DNA of 64,000 nucleotides, from NCBI RefSeq assembly GCF_002741015.1, contig NZ_CP016616.1, positions 1,037,501 to 1,101,500 of the forward strand, given 5' to 3'. This stretch comes from Microvirga ossetica (GTDB taxonomy: Bacteria > Pseudomonadota > Alphaproteobacteria > Rhizobiales > Beijerinckiaceae). Position 1 is the stretch's first letter; each line of letters opens with the position of its first letter. A program made the position numbers and the translations under genes. Shown here in pieces: positions 34,852 to 44,009 of this stretch. The notes beneath the pieces were generated by a model, which was given only the letters and a program-made list of their open reading frames with translations, was not told the DNA's origin and ran no database searches.

Positions 34852-36123
34852 ATGCCCGCCTCAATGACAAACCGGCGCATCGCCGTCGTCGTGAAAGGCT
34901 ATCCGCGCCTTTCCGAAACCTTCATCGCCCAGGAAATCCTGGCCCTCGAGCAACGCGGCCTGAACCTGGAAATCTGGTCCCTGCGCCATCCGACCGAGCG
35001 GGCCGTGCATCCCATGCACAAGGCCATCAAGGCCCGCGTCTCCTACCTGCCGGAATACCTCTACGAGGAGCCGATGCGGGTGCTTCGGGGCGCGCTCTGG
35101 AGCTTGCGGCAGAAGGGTTTCGGACGCACGATCAAGGCGTTCTGGCGCGACCTGAAGCGCGACCTCACCGCCAACCGCGTGCGCCGACTCGGTCAGGCCT
35201 TCGCCATGGCACGCGAGTTGCCGGCGGAGGTGCAGCATCTGCACGTGCATTATCTGCACACGCCCGCCTCCGTCGTGCGCTATGCCGCCCTGCTCACAGG
35301 CCGCACCTGGACCTTCTCGGCCCACGCGAAGGATATCTGGACGACGCCGGATTGGGAAAAGCGCGAGAAGATGGCGGAAGCGCTCTGGGGCGTCACCTGC
35401 ACAGCGCAGGGCGCAGAACATCTCCGATCGCTTTCCTGGCCCGAGCATGTGTCGCTCGTCTATCACGGGCTCGATCTGTCCCGGTTTCCCACGCCGCCCG
35501 AAAGCCGCCCGGCGAGGGACGGCTCCGACCCGCTCGATCCCTTGCGCATCGTCTCCATCGGCCGCGCCGTGGCGAAGAAGGGTTTTGGCGACCTGATCCA
35601 GGCTCTCGCCTCCCTGCCTCAGGACCTGCACTGGCGCTTCGTCCATGTGGGCGGCGGCGAGTTGCTCAACAGCCTCAAGAAGCAGGCACAGGACGCGGGC
35701 ATGGCCAACAGGGTCATCTTCCTCGGCTCCAAGCCGCAGCCGGAGATCGTCGCGCTCCTGCGGGAGGCGGACCTCTTCGTCCTGCCGTCGAAGGAAGCGA
35801 AATCGGGCGATCGGGACGGCCTGCCGAACGTGATCATGGAAGCGGCAAGCCAGGGGCTCGCCATCGTGGCGACGGACTTCGCGGGCATTCCGGAATTCAT
35901 CCGCAGCGGCGTCGAGGGCGAACTCGTGCCGCCGGGCGATTGGGCGGCTCTGTCGAACGCTCTCAATCTTCTCGCCCGCGACCCGGACCGCCGAGAGGCT
36001 CTCGGCGCTGCCGCCTATGCGCGCCTGAGGCAGGAATTTTCCATGGAGGGCGGCATCGACGGGCTCGAAGCGCGCTTCCGGTCCCTGACGGATGCCCCAA
36101 AGCGAGAACCGGAGAGGGTGTGA
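34852..36123 (+). CDS. Glycosyltransferase family 4
   Basis: 423 aa from the ATG at 34852 (another ATG at 34864). GT-B fold: the N-terminal half contains VVVKGYPRLSETFIAQEILA (the PxxSETF motif of exopolysaccharide GT4 enzymes) and HLHVHYLHTPASVVRYA; the C-terminal half has LRIVSIGRAVAKKGFGDLIQ, FLGSKPQPEIVALLREADLF and the donor EX7E region SGDRDGLPNVIMEAASQG. It probably uses a nucleotide sugar in the cytoplasm to extend a polysaccharide repeat unit. It overlaps the following gene by 4 bp (GTGTGA junction), so the two are translationally coupled. Confidence 0.9.
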   Translation: MPASMTNRRIAVVVKGYPRLSETFIAQEILALEQRGLNLEIWSLRHPTERAVHPMHKAIKARVSYLPEYLYEEPMRVLRGALWSLRQKGFGRTIKAFWRDLKRDLTANRVRRLGQAFAMARELPAEVQHLHVHYLHTPASVVRYAALLTGRTWTFSAHAKDIWTTPDWEKREKMAEALWGVTCTAQGAEHLRSLSWPEHVSLVYHGLDLSRFPTPPESRPARDGSDPLDPLRIVSIGRAVAKKGFGDLIQALASLPQDLHWRFVHVGGGELLNSLKKQAQDAGMANRVIFLGSKPQPEIVALLREADLFVLPSKEAKSGDRDGLPNVIMEAASQGLAIVATDFAGIPEFIRSGVEGELVPPGDWAALSNALNLLARDPDRREALGAAAYARLRQEFSMEGGIDGLEARFRSLTDAPKREPERV

Positions 36124-37250
36124 CCATCGCGAGGCCCGTTGCCTTCTATGCCCCGTTGAAGAGCCCGAACCATCCCTTCCCCTCGGGCGACCGCACCATG
36201 GCGCGTCTTCTGATGAAGGCTCTCGACCGGGCGGGCTATGCGCCGCAACTTGCCAGTGAGATGCGAACGCTCGACAAAGCCGGCGATCGGCAGCGTCAGA
36301 AGTATATCCGGCAGCAATCGCTTGCAGAGGCCTCGCGCCTGATCGCGCATTATCAAGCCCTTCCGGAAGAGCAACGTCCCTGCCTCTGGTTCACCTATCA
36401 CGTCTATTACAAGGCGCCGGATTGGATCGGTCCTCGCGTCGCCGACGCCCTCGACATCCCCTATGTCATTGCAGAAGGCTCCCGGGCCTCGAAGCGCGCG
36501 AACGGATCCTGGGCTCTCGGCCACGAGGGCGCCGAGGCTGCCCTCGACCATGCCGATGCGATCCTCGTAATGACGGCACATGACAGGCAGGCTCTGGAGA
36601 CCGTGAGACCGCAGCGTCAAAGCTTGATCGACCTGCCGCCCTTTATCGACCTGCAGGAATGGCCAGCAACAGGCGACCGGTCACCGATCAACACCGAACC
36701 GCGCCTTCTCACGGTGGCGATGATGCGGGAGGGCGACAAGCTCGCCTCCTATCGCATTCTTGCCGCTGCCCTCGAAAGGCTTCAGCACCTGCCGTGGCGA
36801 CTGGATGTGGTGGGTGATGGCGAAGCACGGGAGGAGATCGTCCGACTGTTCGGCGCCCTGGCGCAACGGGTTCGGTTTCACGGCGCCATCGACAGTAAGT
36901 CCGATCTGAGGGCGTTGTACGAGGCGGCCGATCTCTTCGTCTGGCCCGCTTTCAACGAAGCTTACGGCATGGTGCTGCTGGAGGCTCAGGCGCTCGGCTG
37001 CCCGGTCGTTGCCGGCGCCTATGGCGGCGTTGCCAGCGTGGTGCAACACGGTGAGACCGGAGTGCTGACGAAAGCGGGCGACATCGCCGCGTTCGCCGAA
37101 GCCGTCGGCAGCCTCCTGCAGGACCGGAAGCGGCTTCGCGACATGGGCGAGAACGCTTTTCGCTTCATAACGCAGGAACGCGATCTCGATCGCGCCGCTT
37201 TGCGCTTGCGCAATGCGCTCGAACCGCTCACGGCTAGACCGGGAGCATGA
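36120..37250 (+). CDS. Glycosyltransferase family 4 (second)
   Basis: 376 aa from GTG at 36120, which overlaps the previous stop and follows GGAGAGG. Segments: FYAPLKSPNHPFPSGDRTMA (donor-side entry of GT4 enzymes), LWFTYHVYYKAPDWIGPRVA, VAMMREGDKLASYRILAAAL, LRALYEAADLFVWPAFNEAY and GMVLLEAQALGCPVVAG (EX7E motif). It is a family 4 retaining enzyme with unknown sugar. The adjacent start and stop codons on both sides (ATGA with the next gene at 37247-37250) show a single operon. Confidence 0.88.
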   Translation: MTIARPVAFYAPLKSPNHPFPSGDRTMARLLMKALDRAGYAPQLASEMRTLDKAGDRQRQKYIRQQSLAEASRLIAHYQALPEEQRPCLWFTYHVYYKAPDWIGPRVADALDIPYVIAEGSRASKRANGSWALGHEGAEAALDHADAILVMTAHDRQALETVRPQRQSLIDLPPFIDLQEWPATGDRSPINTEPRLLTVAMMREGDKLASYRILAAALERLQHLPWRLDVVGDGEAREEIVRLFGALAQRVRFHGAIDSKSDLRALYEAADLFVWPAFNEAYGMVLLEAQALGCPVVAGAYGGVASVVQHGETGVLTKAGDIAAFAEAVGSLLQDRKRLRDMGENAFRFITQERDLDRAALRLRNALEPLTARPGA

Positions 37251-39187
37251 GCTTGCGCGTCCTGATCGCCGTCACGCATCTTCTAGGGGCCGGCCACCTC
37301 ACCCGGGCCGCGGCCCTGGCGCGTGCCTTCGCGCGGCAGGGCCATGAGACGGTGCTCGTCTCGGGCGGGAGCCCCGCCCGCCTGGCCGATCTCGGTAACG
37401 TCACCTTCGTCCAGCTCCCGCCCGTGCAAACCGTCGGTACGGATTTCCGGACATTGCTCGACGACGCATTGAAGCCGATCGACGATGCCTATCTCGACCG
37501 GCGTCGAACCCTCCTGCTCGATACGCTGAAGACGGTTCGGCCCGACATCCTGGTCACCGAGCTTTTTCCTTTCGGCCGCCGGGTCCTGGCGAGGGAGTTC
37601 ATGGCACTGCTCGATGCGGCGCGCGCCATGAATCCGCGCCCGCGCGTTCTGTGCTCGATCCGCGACATCCTCGTCGCCTCCTCGAAGCCCGAGCGGATCG
37701 CGGAGGCGCATGAGCGCGTGCTCGGCCACTACGACGCCGTCCTCGTCCATGGCGATCCGAATCTCGTTCCACTTGACGATTCATGGCCGCTGGACGAACG
37801 GATCAGGCCGCTCATCCGCTATACCGGCTATGTGGACGAGAACGAGGCAGCAATTCCCGAGAGCATAAGACAGGGGATCGTGGTTTCGGGCGGTTCGAGC
37901 GCTGCGAGCCTTCCGCTCTACCGAGCTGCCCTTGCAGCGGCCTATCGGATCGACGACCGATGCTGGCACGTTCTCGTCGGCAGGGGCGTGCCCGAGGCCG
38001 ATTTTCAGGCGCTCCGGCAGGGCGCTCCGGCCCATGCTGCCGTCGAGCGGGCACGCCCTGATTTCCGCGCCCTGCTCGCGGAAGCGGAGCTTTCCGTCAG
38101 CCAGTCCGGCTACAACACCGTCGTCGATCTGCTGCGCTGCGGCGTGCAGGCGGTCCTCGTCCCCTTCGAGGCCGGTCACGAGACGGAGCAGCGGCTGCGC
38201 GCGGAACGCCTGAAGACGCTGGGACTGGCGGAAGTTATACCGGAGGAGGAGCTTTCGCCGGAGACGCTCGTCAGCGCGCTCCGAAAGGCCCTGCCTCGCC
38301 ACCCATCGGCAGCGGCGCCCATTTCCCTCGACGGAGCACGACGGAGCGTCGGGATTGCAGAGGACATCTTTCGCTCCGCGCCTCGTCATCGCCTGACGAT
38401 CGACTGGTCGCCGTTGGATGCGGCCCTGACGCGCGCCGCGGATCATGGCTGCCCGGTCCGCTTCTGGTGGCGGGACGACGATGCGGTGGCCGATACCCCC
38501 CAGCTCGACCGGCTCCTCACCCTCGCCCGCCGCTACGAGGCCGGGCTCGGCTTGGCCGTCATTCCGGCAAGGCTCGACGATTCCCTCGCCTCACGTCTGG
38601 CGGACGAGGAAAGAGCCTTTGCGCTCGTGCATGGGCTCCATCATGCTAATCACGCGCCTGCCGGCGAGAAAAAGGCGGAATTCGGCGCCCATCGCTCGCT
38701 TTCCATCATGGCAGCGGACGCGGAACAGGCGCTGCATATGGCGCGTAAAAGGCTCGGGCATAAGCTCCTGCCGGTTTTCGTGCCGCCCTGGAACCGGATT
38801 TCCCAAGATCTCCTACCCCACCTGGCGCGCTTAGGCTTTGCAGGATTGTCGACCTTCACAGACCGGAAGACCGCCTTTCCGACGGCCGGGCTGCTCCAGA
38901 TCAACACCCACGTGGATCCCATCGACTGGCATGGCACGAGAAGCCTCGCCGATCCGGCCGAGGTCGTCGCCCGCCTTGCTGCAGCCGTCGAGCGGCGGGT
39001 TGCGGGCGCAGCGGACAGGGACGAGCCGATCGGCTTCCTGACCCACCATCTCGTCCATGACGACGTCATCTGGTCGTTATGCGAAAGACTTATCGCCCAG
39101 CTCGCCTCGAGGGGAATACTTTTCCTGCGGCCCGACGAATGTTTCACCATAGAAACAAAATCACATTTGCGATCTAATGGGATCTAA
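37247..39187 (+). CDS. Fusion of MurG-like glycosyltransferase and polysaccharide-deacetylase-like domain
   Basis: 646 aa. Residues 1-370: a GT28-like enzyme with AVTHLLGAGHLTRAAALARA, GIVVSGGSSAASLPLY and LSVSQSGYNTVVDLLRCG, resembling the first enzyme of the operon. Residues about 385-646: a NodB/carbohydrate-esterase-4-like barrel with FWWRDDDAVADTPQLDRLL (catalytic Asp and metal Asp positions), VHGLHHANHAP (two spaced His, possible metal ligands), VFVPPWNRISQDLL and THHLVHDDVIW. Coupling transfer and de-N-acetylation in one chain suggests modification of an amino-sugar polymer; activity is inferred, not proven. It starts in the stop of the previous gene and is last of the four-gene set. 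Confidence 0.83.
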   Translation: MSLRVLIAVTHLLGAGHLTRAAALARAFARQGHETVLVSGGSPARLADLGNVTFVQLPPVQTVGTDFRTLLDDALKPIDDAYLDRRRTLLLDTLKTVRPDILVTELFPFGRRVLAREFMALLDAARAMNPRPRVLCSIRDILVASSKPERIAEAHERVLGHYDAVLVHGDPNLVPLDDSWPLDERIRPLIRYTGYVDENEAAIPESIRQGIVVSGGSSAASLPLYRAALAAAYRIDDRCWHVLVGRGVPEADFQALRQGAPAHAAVERARPDFRALLAEAELSVSQSGYNTVVDLLRCGVQAVLVPFEAGHETEQRLRAERLKTLGLAEVIPEEELSPETLVSALRKALPRHPSAAAPISLDGARRSVGIAEDIFRSAPRHRLTIDWSPLDAALTRAADHGCPVRFWWRDDDAVADTPQLDRLLTLARRYEAGLGLAVIPARLDDSLASRLADEERAFALVHGLHHANHAPAGEKKAEFGAHRSLSIMAADAEQALHMARKRLGHKLLPVFVPPWNRISQDLLPHLARLGFAGLSTFTDRKTAFPTAGLLQINTHVDPIDWHGTRSLADPAEVVARLAAAVERRVAGAADRDEPIGFLTHHLVHDDVIWSLCERLIAQLASRGILFLRPDECFTIETKSHLRSNGI

Positions 39188-39217
39188 TGCGTTATGCTCA
39201 TAGGCTTGGAGGAGCAT

Positions 39218-41083
39218 ATGGAAGCGCCACTCCTGTCGGTTCGCCAGCTGACAGTCGATTTCAGCACCGATGCCGGAAATTTCCGTGCCGTCGACGGACT
39301 GACATTCGATATCCCCAAAGGGAAAACGGTGGCGCTTGTCGGCGAGTCCGGCTCGGGCAAGTCGGTGACCGCGCTGGCCATCCTCCAGATCCTGTCGAAC
39401 AAGGCCCGGATCGAGAACGGATCGATCCTCTTCAACGATCCGTCGAGCGGAAAGACCGTCGACATCGCGTCCCTGGCGCCGGAGAGCGACGTCATGCACG
39501 CTCTTCGGGGCGGGCGCATCGCCATGATCTTCCAGGAGCCGATGACCTCGCTGTCGCCGCTCCACACCATCGGCGACCAGATTTCCGAAGCGCTGATGAT
39601 CCACGCCGACGTGGATCAGGCCAAAGCGAACCAGCGCACCATGGAAGTGCTCGCGCGGGTCGGCTTCCCCGATCCCAAGCGAGCCCTCAAGACCTATCCG
39701 TTCGAGCTCTCCGGCGGCCTGCGTCAGCGCGCCATGATAGCCATGGCTCTCATCACACGCCCTGCCCTGCTGATCGCGGACGAGCCGACGACGGCGCTCG
39801 ACGTGACCACGCAGGCCCAGATCCTGGATCTGATCAAGGAGCTTCAACTCGAGACGGGCATGTCGGTGCTGCTCATCACCCACGATCTCGGCGTCGTCGC
39901 CAATGTGGCCGACGAGGTGGTGGTGATGTATCGCGGCAGGACCATGGAAGCAGGCTCCCGGGAGGACATCTTCCGCAACGCGCAGCATCCCTACCTCCAG
40001 GCCCTCATGCGCGCCGTTCCGCGCTTCGCCATGGCGGAGAACGAGCGCCTGACGCCGATCCGCGAGGTGAATAGCGCGACCCTTGCCACGGCCAACGTCC
40101 CCGAGCGCATCCAGCCGAAAGGCCCCATCCTGAAGGCCGAGCATCTCACGAAGTGCTTCACCCTCCGGTCGGGCTGGTTCTCCGGCAAGACGCGGGAGAT
40201 CCGGGCCGTGAGCGAGGTCGACCTCGCCCTTCCTGCCGGCACGACGCTGGGCCTGGTGGGCGAGTCCGGTTGCGGCAAGACCACCGTGTCCAAGATGATC
40301 ATGCGGGCGCTCAATCCCAATTCCGGACGGGTGCTCTTCGACGACGGCACGGGCCCGAAGGACGTGCACAAGCTGGAGGGCGATGCCCTGACGGCCTATC
40401 GCCGGTCGGTGCAGTTCATCTTCCAGGATCCGTTCTCGTCGCTCAACCCGCGCATGACGGTCTACGAACTTCTGACCGAGCCTCTGCGCATCCACGACAT
40501 CGGCACCTCCGACGAGCGCTACGAACGCGTGAAGCAGCTTCTCGACATGGTCGGCCTCGATCAGCGTTCGCTCAGGCGCTATCCGCATTCCTTCTCCGGC
40601 GGCCAGCGCCAGCGCCTCGGCATCGCGCGAGCGCTCGCCCTCGAGCCGCGCGTGCTGCTCTGCGACGAGCCCGTCTCCGCCCTCGACGTCTCGGTCCAGG
40701 CGCAGGTGCTCAACCTGCTCAAGGACCTGCAATCGGCGCTCGGCCTGTCCTATCTCTTCGTGTCCCACAACCTCGCGGTCGTGGACTACATCGCCGACAC
40801 CATCGCGGTCATGTGCCGGGGCTACATCGTCGAGGAGGCGCCGAAATCCTCCCTCTTCCGCAATCCGGTTCATCCCTATACGCAGGCGCTTCTCGCCGCG
40901 GTGCCGGATCCGGATATTGACCGGCCGCTCGATTTCGCGAAACTGCGGGCGGGCCGCTTTTCCCATCCGTCGGAATGGCCCGAACCGTTCCGCATCAAAC
41001 CTGGCGAGTTCGGTGTCATGAAGGAAATCGAGCCAGGTCATAAGGTACGTCTGGGGCACCTGACAGCCCGGGAGGCCGCGTGA
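39218..41083 (+). CDS. Oligopeptide-type ABC importer, fused double ATPase (YejF-like)
   Basis: 621 aa; ATG at 39218 after GGAGGAG. Two complete ATPase halves: the first has Walker A GESGSGKSVTALAI, signature LSGGLRQRAMIAMAL and Walker B LLIADEPTTALDVT; the second (from about residue 305) has GESGCGKTTVSKMI, SGGQRQRLGIARALAL and LLCDEPVSALDVS. Both halves carry the oligopeptide C-terminal (oligo_HPY) segments HPYLQAL and HPYTQALLAAVPDPD. It drives uptake with the following binding protein and two permeases; all four overlap or abut. It is 30 bp downstream of the glycosyltransferase operon on the same strand, so read-through is possible. Confidence 0.93.
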   Translation: MEAPLLSVRQLTVDFSTDAGNFRAVDGLTFDIPKGKTVALVGESGSGKSVTALAILQILSNKARIENGSILFNDPSSGKTVDIASLAPESDVMHALRGGRIAMIFQEPMTSLSPLHTIGDQISEALMIHADVDQAKANQRTMEVLARVGFPDPKRALKTYPFELSGGLRQRAMIAMALITRPALLIADEPTTALDVTTQAQILDLIKELQLETGMSVLLITHDLGVVANVADEVVVMYRGRTMEAGSREDIFRNAQHPYLQALMRAVPRFAMAENERLTPIREVNSATLATANVPERIQPKGPILKAEHLTKCFTLRSGWFSGKTREIRAVSEVDLALPAGTTLGLVGESGCGKTTVSKMIMRALNPNSGRVLFDDGTGPKDVHKLEGDALTAYRRSVQFIFQDPFSSLNPRMTVYELLTEPLRIHDIGTSDERYERVKQLLDMVGLDQRSLRRYPHSFSGGQRQRLGIARALALEPRVLLCDEPVSALDVSVQAQVLNLLKDLQSALGLSYLFVSHNLAVVDYIADTIAVMCRGYIVEEAPKSSLFRNPVHPYTQALLAAVPDPDIDRPLDFAKLRAGRFSHPSEWPEPFRIKPGEFGVMKEIEPGHKVRLGHLTAREAA

Positions 41084-42993
41084 TGCCGTTCAACGCTCGA
41101 AAATCCCTTCTCCTGGCCGCTGCTATCGGCCTTCTGTCACTGTCGGCCGGGGCTCAGGATTTCAAGGAGCCGCCGTTCTTCTCCGACCTGATAAAGGACA
41201 AGAAGCTGCCGCCTCTTGCGCAGCGGATTCCGAAGGATCCCATCGTCGTCGATACTGCGGGCCAATATGGCGGCGACATCATTACCCTGGTCCCGCGGCC
41301 GCGGGACATCCGCTACATCTCGACCTACGCCTATACACGGCTCGTTGGCTATGATCGCAACCTGCGGCTTCAACCCGACATCGTGGAAAAGGTCGAGAAC
41401 GAGGACGACCGGGTCTTCACATTCACATTGCGTGCAGGCCATCGATGGTCCGACGGAACTCCGTTCACTGCGGAAGACTTCCGGTACTACTGGGAGGATG
41501 TGGCGCAGAACGCGGACTTGTCGCCGGCCGGCCCGCCCGAGTTCATGATGGTGGACGGAAATCCGCCGCGTTTCGAAATTCTCGACGAGCGGACGGTGCG
41601 ATACAGCTGGGACAGGCCCAACCCGCGCTTCCTGCCGCAGCTTGCCGGATCCATCGATCCGGGGATCTACCGGGCCTCCGCCTATCTCAAGCAATTCCAC
41701 GCCAAATACGCGGACAAGGCAGCCCTCGATGAGAAGGCGAAGCAGCAGAAGCTGAAGTCCTGGGCCGCCCTGCACAACCGCGTGGACGACATGAAGGAGC
41801 AGACCAATCCTGCCCTTCCCACGCTCATGGCGTGGCGTGTCATGAACGCCGCTCCCGCCAACCGCTTCGTGTTCGAGCGCAATCCCTATTACCACCGCAT
41901 CGACAAGCAGGGGCAACAGCTGCCTTATGTCGACCGGATCGTCATGGACGTGTCGGCGAGCGGCCTCTTTGCCGCCAAGGCCAACGCGGGCGAGGTCGAC
42001 CTCCTGTTCCGCGGCCTCTCCATGAGCGACATCCCCGTCCTGAAGGAGGGAGAGAAGGCGAAGGGCTACCGCACCCTGCTCTGGCCCTATGCGCGCGGCA
42101 CCGAGCTTGCGCTGTATCCCAGTCTCAACACGGTCGATCCGGTCTGGCGGGATCTCAACCGAGACCTCCGCTTCCGCCGCGCCCTGTCGCTCGGCATTGA
42201 CCGCAAGACCCTGAACAACGCCCTGCTCTTCGGACTCGGCACCGAGGGCAACAACACCATCGTCTCGGAAAGTCCGCTCTTCTCGGCCGAGCTGCGCACC
42301 GTCAATGCCGGATACGATCCGGCGGAGGCCTCGCGCCTGCTGGACGAGATCGGTTTGACGAAACGCAACGGCGCCGGCATCCGCCTGCTCCCGGACGGGC
42401 GCGAACTGGAGATCATCGTCGAGACGGACGGGGAGAGCAGCCTCGTGGTCGACGGCCTCACCCTCATCGGCGAGTTCTGGCGCGAGATCGGCGTGCGGCT
42501 CTTCGTGAAGCCGCAGGATCGCACCGTCCTGCGCAACCGCTCCTATGCGGGCCTGACTATCATGGTCGCAGCACCCGGTCTCGACAATGCGATCCCCACT
42601 GCCATCATGCCGCCGACGGAACTCGCCCCTATGCGCCAGGACAATTACGCCTGGCCGAAATGGGGCCAGTATGTGGAGACCAAGGGCAAGAACGGAGAAG
42701 CGGTCGACATCCCGGAGGCCAAGCGGCTGCTCGATCTCTACACGACCTGGATGAACACCGGGAACCGGGCGGTGCAGCAGGATGCCTGGCGCGAGATGCT
42801 GCGCAACCATGCCGAGAACCAATGGTCCATCGGCACCATCTCCGGCGCGCTGCAGCCGATCGTGGTCCGCAACGGGTTGCAGGGTCTTCCCGCCAAAGCG
42901 CTCTATAGCTGGGAGCCCACGGCGATGATCGGCATCTACCGGTTGGATGAGATCTTCTGGAACAAAGCCGCCGGCAAAGAGGCCCGTCGATGA
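41083..42993 (+). CDS. ABC importer substrate-binding protein, family 5
   Basis: 636 aa; the start shares a base with the previous stop (TGATG). Signal peptide at residues 1-24 (KSLLLAAAIGLLSLSAGAQ). The mature protein has the SBP_bac_5 order: TLVPRPRDIRYISTYAYTRL, RWSDGTPFTAEDFRYYWEDV, then a long lobe with NPYYHRIDKQGQQLPYVDRI and RRALSLGIDRKTLNNALLFG. It binds a peptide- or oligosaccharide-like solute in the periplasm. The ligand is unknown; the length above 600 aa is within the range of the YejA-like and sugar-oligomer branches. Confidence 0.9.
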   Translation: MPFNARKSLLLAAAIGLLSLSAGAQDFKEPPFFSDLIKDKKLPPLAQRIPKDPIVVDTAGQYGGDIITLVPRPRDIRYISTYAYTRLVGYDRNLRLQPDIVEKVENEDDRVFTFTLRAGHRWSDGTPFTAEDFRYYWEDVAQNADLSPAGPPEFMMVDGNPPRFEILDERTVRYSWDRPNPRFLPQLAGSIDPGIYRASAYLKQFHAKYADKAALDEKAKQQKLKSWAALHNRVDDMKEQTNPALPTLMAWRVMNAAPANRFVFERNPYYHRIDKQGQQLPYVDRIVMDVSASGLFAAKANAGEVDLLFRGLSMSDIPVLKEGEKAKGYRTLLWPYARGTELALYPSLNTVDPVWRDLNRDLRFRRALSLGIDRKTLNNALLFGLGTEGNNTIVSESPLFSAELRTVNAGYDPAEASRLLDEIGLTKRNGAGIRLLPDGRELEIIVETDGESSLVVDGLTLIGEFWREIGVRLFVKPQDRTVLRNRSYAGLTIMVAAPGLDNAIPTAIMPPTELAPMRQDNYAWPKWGQYVETKGKNGEAVDIPEAKRLLDLYTTWMNTGNRAVQQDAWREMLRNHAENQWSIGTISGALQPIVVRNGLQGLPAKALYSWEPTAMIGIYRLDEIFWNKAAGKEARR

Positions 42994-44009
42994 TCCGCTT
43001 CCTGTTGCGTCGCATCGTCACCATGGCGGTGACCCTGCTGATCATCTCGGCCCTGGTCTTCTTCATCATCAAGCTGCCGCCCGGGGACTTCCTGTCCAAC
43101 CAGATCGCGGAGCTGAGGGCGCAGGGAGAATCCGCCTCCATCGCGAAGGCCGAGTTCCTGATCAAGCAATACGGACTCGATAGGCCGGTCTGGGAGCAGT
43201 ATCTGGTCTGGATCGGCGTGATGCCCGGCCCGAACGGCTTCTCGGGGCTGCTGCAGGGCGACTGGGGCTGGTCCTTCGAATACGACAAGCCTGTCGTGGA
43301 CGTGGTGGGCGACGCCCTGTGGCTGACGCTTCTGGTCAATCTCGCGGTGGTGATCTTCATCCACGTGATCGCGATCCCCATCGCGATCTATTCGGCCACG
43401 CGGCAATATTCCGTCGGCGACTATCTCGCCACCTTCATCGGCTATATCGGCCTTGCGACCCCGAGCTTCCTGCTCGCGCTGATCCTGCTCTATTACATGA
43501 ACCGCTGGTTCGGCATCTCCATCGGCGGTCTCTACGATGCGGAATATGCGGGAGAGCCCTGGACCTGGCCCAAGATCCAGTCCCTCCTGTCGCATCTGGT
43601 CGTGCCCACCGTCGTGATCGGGCTCGGCGGCACGGCCGCCATGATCCGGCGCATGCGCGCCAATCTGCTCGACGAACTCGGCAAGCAGTATTACGTGACC
43701 GCGAAGGCGAAAGGGCTCGGGCCGACCAAGGCTCTGGTGAAATATCCCTTCCGCATGTCGCTCAATCCCTTCATCGCCGATATCGGAAACCTGCTGCCGC
43801 ATCTCGTCTCCGGCTCGGTCCTGGTGTCGCTGGTCCTGAGCCTGCCGACGGTCGGGCCTATTCTCCTGAGCGCGCTGAAGAGCCAGGATCAGTTCCTCGC
43901 CGGCTTCATCCTCATGTTCGTCGCCGTGCTCACCGTGGTCGGCATGCTGATCTCAGACCTGCTGCTGGCCGGGCTCGATCCGCGCATCCGGATGGGAGGT
44001 GGACGATGA
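42990..44009 (+). CDS. ABC importer permease 1 (DppB/YejB-like)
   Basis: 339 aa with about six membrane helices. N-terminal FLLRRIVTMAVTLLIISALV and PPGDFLSNQ are typical of oligopeptide permease B; the cytoplasmic EAA loop contains YVTAKAKGLGPTKALVKYPF with the conserved A-x-x-K-G motif. It overlaps the binding-protein stop by 4 bp (ATGA) and the next permease by 4 bp. It forms the pore with permease 2. Confidence 0.92.
   Translation: MIRFLLRRIVTMAVTLLIISALVFFIIKLPPGDFLSNQIAELRAQGESASIAKAEFLIKQYGLDRPVWEQYLVWIGVMPGPNGFSGLLQGDWGWSFEYDKPVVDVVGDALWLTLLVNLAVVIFIHVIAIPIAIYSATRQYSVGDYLATFIGYIGLATPSFLLALILLYYMNRWFGISIGGLYDAEYAGEPWTWPKIQSLLSHLVVPTVVIGLGGTAAMIRRMRANLLDELGKQYYVTAKAKGLGPTKALVKYPFRMSLNPFIADIGNLLPHLVSGSVLVSLVLSLPTVGPILLSALKSQDQFLAGFILMFVAVLTVVGMLISDLLLAGLDPRIRMGGGR

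Noticed and set aside
41137..42822. 561-codon open frame on the minus strand opposite the substrate-binding protein gene
   Set aside because: It is fully antisense to a clear gene, has no ribosome site and a composition typical of high-GC shadow frames.
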